A stretch of DNA of 64,000 bases from Bordetella genomosp. 1 (GTDB lineage Bacteria; Pseudomonadota; Gammaproteobacteria; Burkholderiales; Burkholderiaceae_B), in NCBI RefSeq assembly GCF_002261335.1, contig NZ_NEVL01000001.1:620001-684000 (forward strand). Reading direction: 5' to 3'. The notes beneath the pieces are model-generated. The model did no database searches and was not told the origin of the DNA. It saw only the letters and a list, made by a program, of their open reading frames with translations. A program made the translations under genes and the position numbers. Shown here one piece after another: positions 60,668 to 64,000 of the stretch; positions within the stretch are counted from its first letter, which is position 1, and each line of letters opens with the position of its first letter.

Positions 60668-63595
60668 TTACTGGCAGGCCTCGCACTCTTCGAAGCCGGG
60701 ATCGCCCGGCCGCATGGTGCAAACCGCCCCGACGATTTCGGGTTCCGGCAAAACAGGTGCTGCTGCGGAGGCTGCGGCGGCGCTGTGGCCACCGGTGCTG
60801 ACGGCGTTCAGTTCGCCGCCACGGCCCGTCGACTTCTCGGCGCTGGTGGCACCCAGGGTGCGCAGGTAGTAGGTGGTCTTGAGACCACGCTGCCACGCCA
60901 GCTTGTAGGTGTCGTCGAGCTTCTTGCCCGACGCGCCCGCCATGTAGATGTTCAGCGACTGCGCTTGGTCGATCCACTTCTGACGGCGCGACGCGCACTC
61001 GACCAGCCAGCTCGGTTCGACTTCGAACGCGGTGGCGTAGAGTTCACGGAGTTCGGAAGGCACGCGATCGATACGGGACAGGCTGCCGTCGAAGTACTTG
61101 AGGTCGGCGACCATGACTTCGTCCCAGAGACCGAGTTTCTTCAGGTCACGCACGAGGTAATCGTTAACGACCGTGAACTCGCCGGAGAGATTCGATTTGA
61201 CGTACAAGTTCTGGAAGGTGGGTTCGATGCACGCAGATACACCAATGATATTGGAAATCGTCGCGGTTGGGGCGATGGCAATGCTGTTCGAGTTGCGCAT
61301 GCCGTGTTCTTTGATGCGTGCACGCAACGCATCCCAATCGAGCGTGCTCGATTCATCGACCTCGACGAAGCCACCACGCGCATCGCGCAGCATCTTCACG
61401 GTGTCTTGCGGCAGGATGCCTTGCGACCACAGCGAGCCTTCGTACGTTTGATAGCGGCCGCGTTCCTTCGCGAGATCGCTCGATGCCCAATACGCGTGAT
61501 AGCACACGGCTTCCATCGAACGATCGGCGAATTCGATCGCGGCTTGCGATGCGTACGGCACGCGCATCATGTGCAGGCAATCCTGGAAGCCCATGATGCC
61601 CATGCCCACCGGACGGTGCAGCGCGTTGGAATTGCGCGCCTTCTCGACGGCGTAGTAGTTGATGTCGATCACGTTGTCGAGCATGCGCATGGCGATGCTC
61701 ACCGTGCGCTTGATCTTGTCGTGGTCGAGTTCGAAGCCGCCGTTGGCGGTGGGCTTCATGTGCGCGACCAGGTTCACCGAACCCAGGTTGCACACCGCGA
61801 TTTCCTTGTCGTTGGTGTTCAGCGTGATCTCGGTGCAGAGATTCGAGCTGTGCACCACGCCCACGTGCTGTTGCGGCGAGCGGATGTTGCAAGGATCCTT
61901 GAACGTGATCCACGGGTGGCCGGTTTCGAACAGCATCGACAGCATCTTGCGCCACAGCGAGACGGCCGGCATCTTCTTGAACAGCTTCAGGTCGCCGCTG
62001 GCGACGCGCGCTTCATAGCCGACGTAGGCGGCTTCGAAAGCGGCGCCGTACTTGTCGTGCAGGTCGGGGCAGTCGGAGGGCGAGAACAACGTCCACTCGC
62101 CGTTTTCCATGACGCGCTTCATGAACAGGTCGGGAATCCAGTTCGCCGTGTTCATGTCGTGGGTGCGGCGGCGTTCGTCGCCGGTGTTCTTGCGCAGTTC
62201 CAGGAATTCTTCGATGTCCAGGTGCCACGTTTCGAGGTACGTGCACACCGCGCCCTTGCGCTTGCCGCCCTGGTTCACCGCGACGGCGGTGTCGTTGACG
62301 ACCTTCAGGAACGGAACCACGCCCTGGCTTTCGCCGTTGGTGCCCTTGATGTGGCTGCGCAGCGCGCGCACCGGGGTCCAGTCGTTGCCCAGGCCGCCGG
62401 CGTACTTGGCCAGCAGTGCGTTTTCCTTGATGGCGTCGTAGATGCCTTCCAGGTCGTCGGAGACGGTGGTGAGGTAGCACGACGACAGCTGCGAGTGCAG
62501 GGTGCCCGAGTTGAACAGCGTCGGGGTCGAGCTCATGAAGTCGAACGACGACAGGATCTCGTAGAACTCGATGGCGCGGGCTTCGCGGTCGTCTTCACGC
62601 AGCGCCAGGCCCATGGCCACGCGCATGAAGAACACCTGCGGCAGTTCGATGCGGGTGCCGCGGATGTGCAGGAAGTAGCGGTCGTACAGCGTCTGCAGGC
62701 CGAGGTAGCCGAATTGCAGGTCGCGTTCGGCCTTCAGCGCGGCGGCGATGCGGGCCAGGTCGAACTTGGCCAGCTCGGGCGACAGCAGGCCGCCTTCGAT
62801 ACCGCGCGTGATGAAGGTCGGGAAGTAGTCGGCGTAGCGCGTGGCCATGTCGGCCTGCGAGACTTCTTCGCCCAGCACTTCCTTGCGGACCGTGTGCAGC
62901 AGCAGGCGGGCGGTGACCTGGCTGTAGGCCGGATCTTTCTCGACCAGCGCGCGGGCCGACAGGATGGCGGACTTGAACACTTCGTCGATCGGCACGCCGT
63001 CGTAGAGGTTCTTGACCGTTTCCTTGAGGATCGACTCGGTGTCGATGAATTCGGTCAGGCCGACGCCGGCGGCTTCGATCGTGGCGCGCAGGGCGGCCAT
63101 GTCGAGCGGGCGGCGGGCGCCGTTGTCGTTGACGTAGATCGCGTGTTCCTGGGGCGCGGGCGCGGCCTTGTCCAGCACGTCGGCGGCGGCGGCGCGCTCC
63201 TGGGCGCGCTTCTCGCGGTACAGCACGTAGGAGCGGGCGACGTCATGCTGGCCCGAGCGCATCAGCGACAGCTCGACCTGGTCCTGCACGTCTTCGATGT
63301 GGAAGGTGCCGCCACCGGGGCGGTTGCGCACCAGCGCGTTGACGACCTGGCTGGTCAGTTGTTCGACCAGCTCGCGCACGCGTGCCGAGGCGGCACCCTG
63401 GCCGCCGTTGACGGCCAGGAAGGCCTTGGTCATGGCGATGGCGATCTTGCCCGGCTCGAACCCCACCACCGAGCCGTTGCGGCGGATGATGTTGTAGCTG
63501 GACCATTGGCCAGCGGGCGAGCCTTGTTGGGCGGAGGTGGATTCGGGCGGCACGGCGGTGGAAGGCCGAGTCACAGAGGCGATCGTAGTCTGCAT
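60668..63595 (-). CDS. nrdA: Ribonucleoside-diphosphate reductase, class Ia, alpha subunit
   Basis: 975 residues. N-terminal ATP-cone (about 35-130, IRRNGSVVGFEPGKIAIAM) for allosteric activity control, then the reductase core: FNSGTLHSQLSSCYLTTV with one active-site Cys, ICNLGSVNL-like AVCNLGSVNL, SNLCTEI, and ATISNIIG. The C-terminal EECEACQ provides the swinging thiol pair. ATG 63595 has AGGAG 6 bases upstream; an earlier start at 63643 is unlikely. Controlled by the NrdR boxes upstream. Confidence 0.96.
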   Translation of the reverse strand: MQTTIASVTRPSTAVPPESTSAQQGSPAGQWSSYNIIRRNGSVVGFEPGKIAIAMTKAFLAVNGGQGAASARVRELVEQLTSQVVNALVRNRPGGGTFHIEDVQDQVELSLMRSGQHDVARSYVLYREKRAQERAAAADVLDKAAPAPQEHAIYVNDNGARRPLDMAALRATIEAAGVGLTEFIDTESILKETVKNLYDGVPIDEVFKSAILSARALVEKDPAYSQVTARLLLHTVRKEVLGEEVSQADMATRYADYFPTFITRGIEGGLLSPELAKFDLARIAAALKAERDLQFGYLGLQTLYDRYFLHIRGTRIELPQVFFMRVAMGLALREDDREARAIEFYEILSSFDFMSSTPTLFNSGTLHSQLSSCYLTTVSDDLEGIYDAIKENALLAKYAGGLGNDWTPVRALRSHIKGTNGESQGVVPFLKVVNDTAVAVNQGGKRKGAVCTYLETWHLDIEEFLELRKNTGDERRRTHDMNTANWIPDLFMKRVMENGEWTLFSPSDCPDLHDKYGAAFEAAYVGYEARVASGDLKLFKKMPAVSLWRKMLSMLFETGHPWITFKDPCNIRSPQQHVGVVHSSNLCTEITLNTNDKEIAVCNLGSVNLVAHMKPTANGGFELDHDKIKRTVSIAMRMLDNVIDINYYAVEKARNSNALHRPVGMGIMGFQDCLHMMRVPYASQAAIEFADRSMEAVCYHAYWASSDLAKERGRYQTYEGSLWSQGILPQDTVKMLRDARGGFVEVDESSTLDWDALRARIKEHGMRNSNSIAIAPTATISNIIGVSACIEPTFQNLYVKSNLSGEFTVVNDYLVRDLKKLGLWDEVMVADLKYFDGSLSRIDRVPSELRELYATAFEVEPSWLVECASRRQKWIDQAQSLNIYMAGASGKKLDDTYKLAWQRGLKTTYYLRTLGATSAEKSTGRGGELNAVSTGGHSAAAASAAAPVLPEPEIVGAVCTMRPGDPGFEECEACQ

Positions 63596-63734
63596 GGAAG
63601 CTCCTGTGGGAATGCGAAAAAGGTGAGACATGGCCCGTGCCATGCCTGGGTACTGAGAAGAATTCGGTGTGCGGGGACGTAAAGCTTGGACCGAGAGTCC
63701 GGGCGCGTGGCCGTGGGTCCAGCTTATGTATTGA

Positions 63735-63782
63735 CCACTATATGTAGTGTACCACCCCCTCGCGGTGCACTAATTCTAGTGA
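63735..63782 (-). promoter_or_regulatory. Tandem NrdR boxes of the nrdAB promoter
   Basis: Box 1: CCACTATATGTAGTGT (63735-63750); box 2: GCACTAATTCTAGTGA (63767-63782). Both fit the NrdR consensus ACACwATATATwGTGT, box 2 less well. Centres are 32 bp apart, three helical turns, the usual NrdR spacing. They would cover the core promoter and allow ATP/dATP-dependent repression. Confidence 0.85.
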
Positions 63783-63848
63783 GCGAAGGCGCACGCTACA
63801 AGACAGCGCGGTGACATCATTGCGATTTGTTTGTTACCAAATGTGGAA

Positions 63849-63868
63849 GCGCGCCGTAAACGGCGCGC
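63849..63868 (-). terminator. Hairpin downstream of the edge gene
   Basis: GCGCGCCGT-AA-ACGGCGCGC, a perfect 9-bp stem, about 30 bases past the stop of the partial gene on the minus strand. Weak T content after it. Confidence 0.5.
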
Positions 63869-63898
63869 CCGGGTTAGCAACTGCTCAGGCTGACGGTT

Positions 63899-64000
63899 TC
63901 AGGCGCTTCTGCGCACCGATACCGCCGCAAAGCCAGGAGACTCAAAGCTCGCGAGAAGCGTGTCCCGCTCGGTTCGGAACCGGGCGATGGCCGCTTCCTT
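63899..64000 (-). CDS. Possible C-terminal end of an unidentified gene
   Basis: An open minus-strand frame of 33 codons runs from the window edge to TGA at 63899-63901, reading KEAAIARFRTERDTLL and ending VSVRRSA. The composition is protein-like and a hairpin follows, but it is too short to assign. Confidence 0.4.
   Translation of the reverse strand, partial: KEAAIARFRTERDTLLASFESPGFAAVSVRRSA

Larger units (their letters stand above)
63596..63898. other. nrdA upstream region
   Basis: No gene seen. Besides the NrdR boxes it has a long hairpin AAGCTTGGACC ... GGTCCAGCTT (about 63680-63725) in the leader and a GC hairpin near 63849. The A/T content rises over the boxes. Confidence 0.6.

Noticed and set aside
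59396-63682. Very long open frame on the plus strand opposite nrdA/nrdB (and similar ones opposite 13574-16000 and 22673-25243)
   Set aside because: Typical of GC-rich DNA; the translations are His/Gly/Arg-rich with no domain motifs, while the opposite strand encodes clear enzymes.

Overview
The window is a very GC-rich chromosomal segment of a betaproteobacterium in the order Burkholderiales, most likely the Bordetella/Achromobacter side (Alcaligenaceae-like). This rests on housekeeping order (hemL-thiE-thiD / rubredoxin-yqgE-ruvX-pyr-plsC-apaH-lptG; mtgA-aroE-tonB-rnb; aroQ-accB-accC-prmA), a Bordetella-type lysine/alanine-repeat H1-like histone gene, and a Gram-negative dlt-like operon. 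No rRNA, tRNA, insertion sequence, phage gene or CRISPR array was seen.

Layout. 1-2.5 kb: end of an RND efflux pump (MdtC/MuxC type) with its outer-membrane lipoprotein. 2.5-7 kb (minus): Nudix/ThiE-like fusion, DUF815 ATPase, argJ, and an unrecognised membrane-anchored protein. 7-21.5 kb: a catabolic island. A MarR regulator and an arylformamidase-like hydrolase are divergent from a complete branched-chain-type ABC transporter. This is followed by an operon for CoA-dependent breakdown of 2-aminobenzoate or salicylate: monooxygenase-reductase, SDR, enoyl-CoA hydratase, acyl-CoA dehydrogenase, CoA ligase, thioesterase and a RidA-like protein. A shared 20-bp dyad sits at both promoters and is the best candidate for the MarR operator. 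21.5-28.6 kb: a second catabolic unit under an AraC regulator, with an orphan solute-binding protein, dienelactone hydrolase-NTF2 fusion, Rieske dioxygenase alpha and beta, an isochorismatase-fold protein lacking all three catalytic residues, and an SDR.

28.6-37.5 kb: FapA-type protein, hemL, thiE, an atypical thiD, rubredoxin, yqgE, ruvX, then two successive pyrimidine-pathway homologues (aspartate carbamoyltransferase-like and dihydroorotase-like) that both lack active-site residues, and plsC. 37.5-46.1 kb (minus): apaH, lptG, mtgA, aroE, TonB-like, RNase II-type exonuclease, YqiA-like esterase, mpl. 46.2-53.4 kb (plus): TlpA-like thioredoxin, aroQ, accB, accC, prmA, zinc-ribbon/DUF3426 protein, PfkB kinase, glycine-zipper lipoprotein. 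53.7-57.8 kb: dlt-like operon (carrier protein, DltD, a 41-residue DltX-like peptide, MBOAT DltB, DltA). 57.8-64 kb (minus): YggT, histone H1-like protein, nrdB, nrdA with tandem NrdR boxes upstream, and the end of an unidentified gene.

The most unusual items are the doubly degenerate pyr pair, the catalytically stripped isochorismatase-like protein in the dioxygenase operon, the DltX micro-protein with an MBOAT partner whose usual histidine is asparagine, and the two-promoter MarR dyad. All family calls come from reading motifs by eye; no database search was run.
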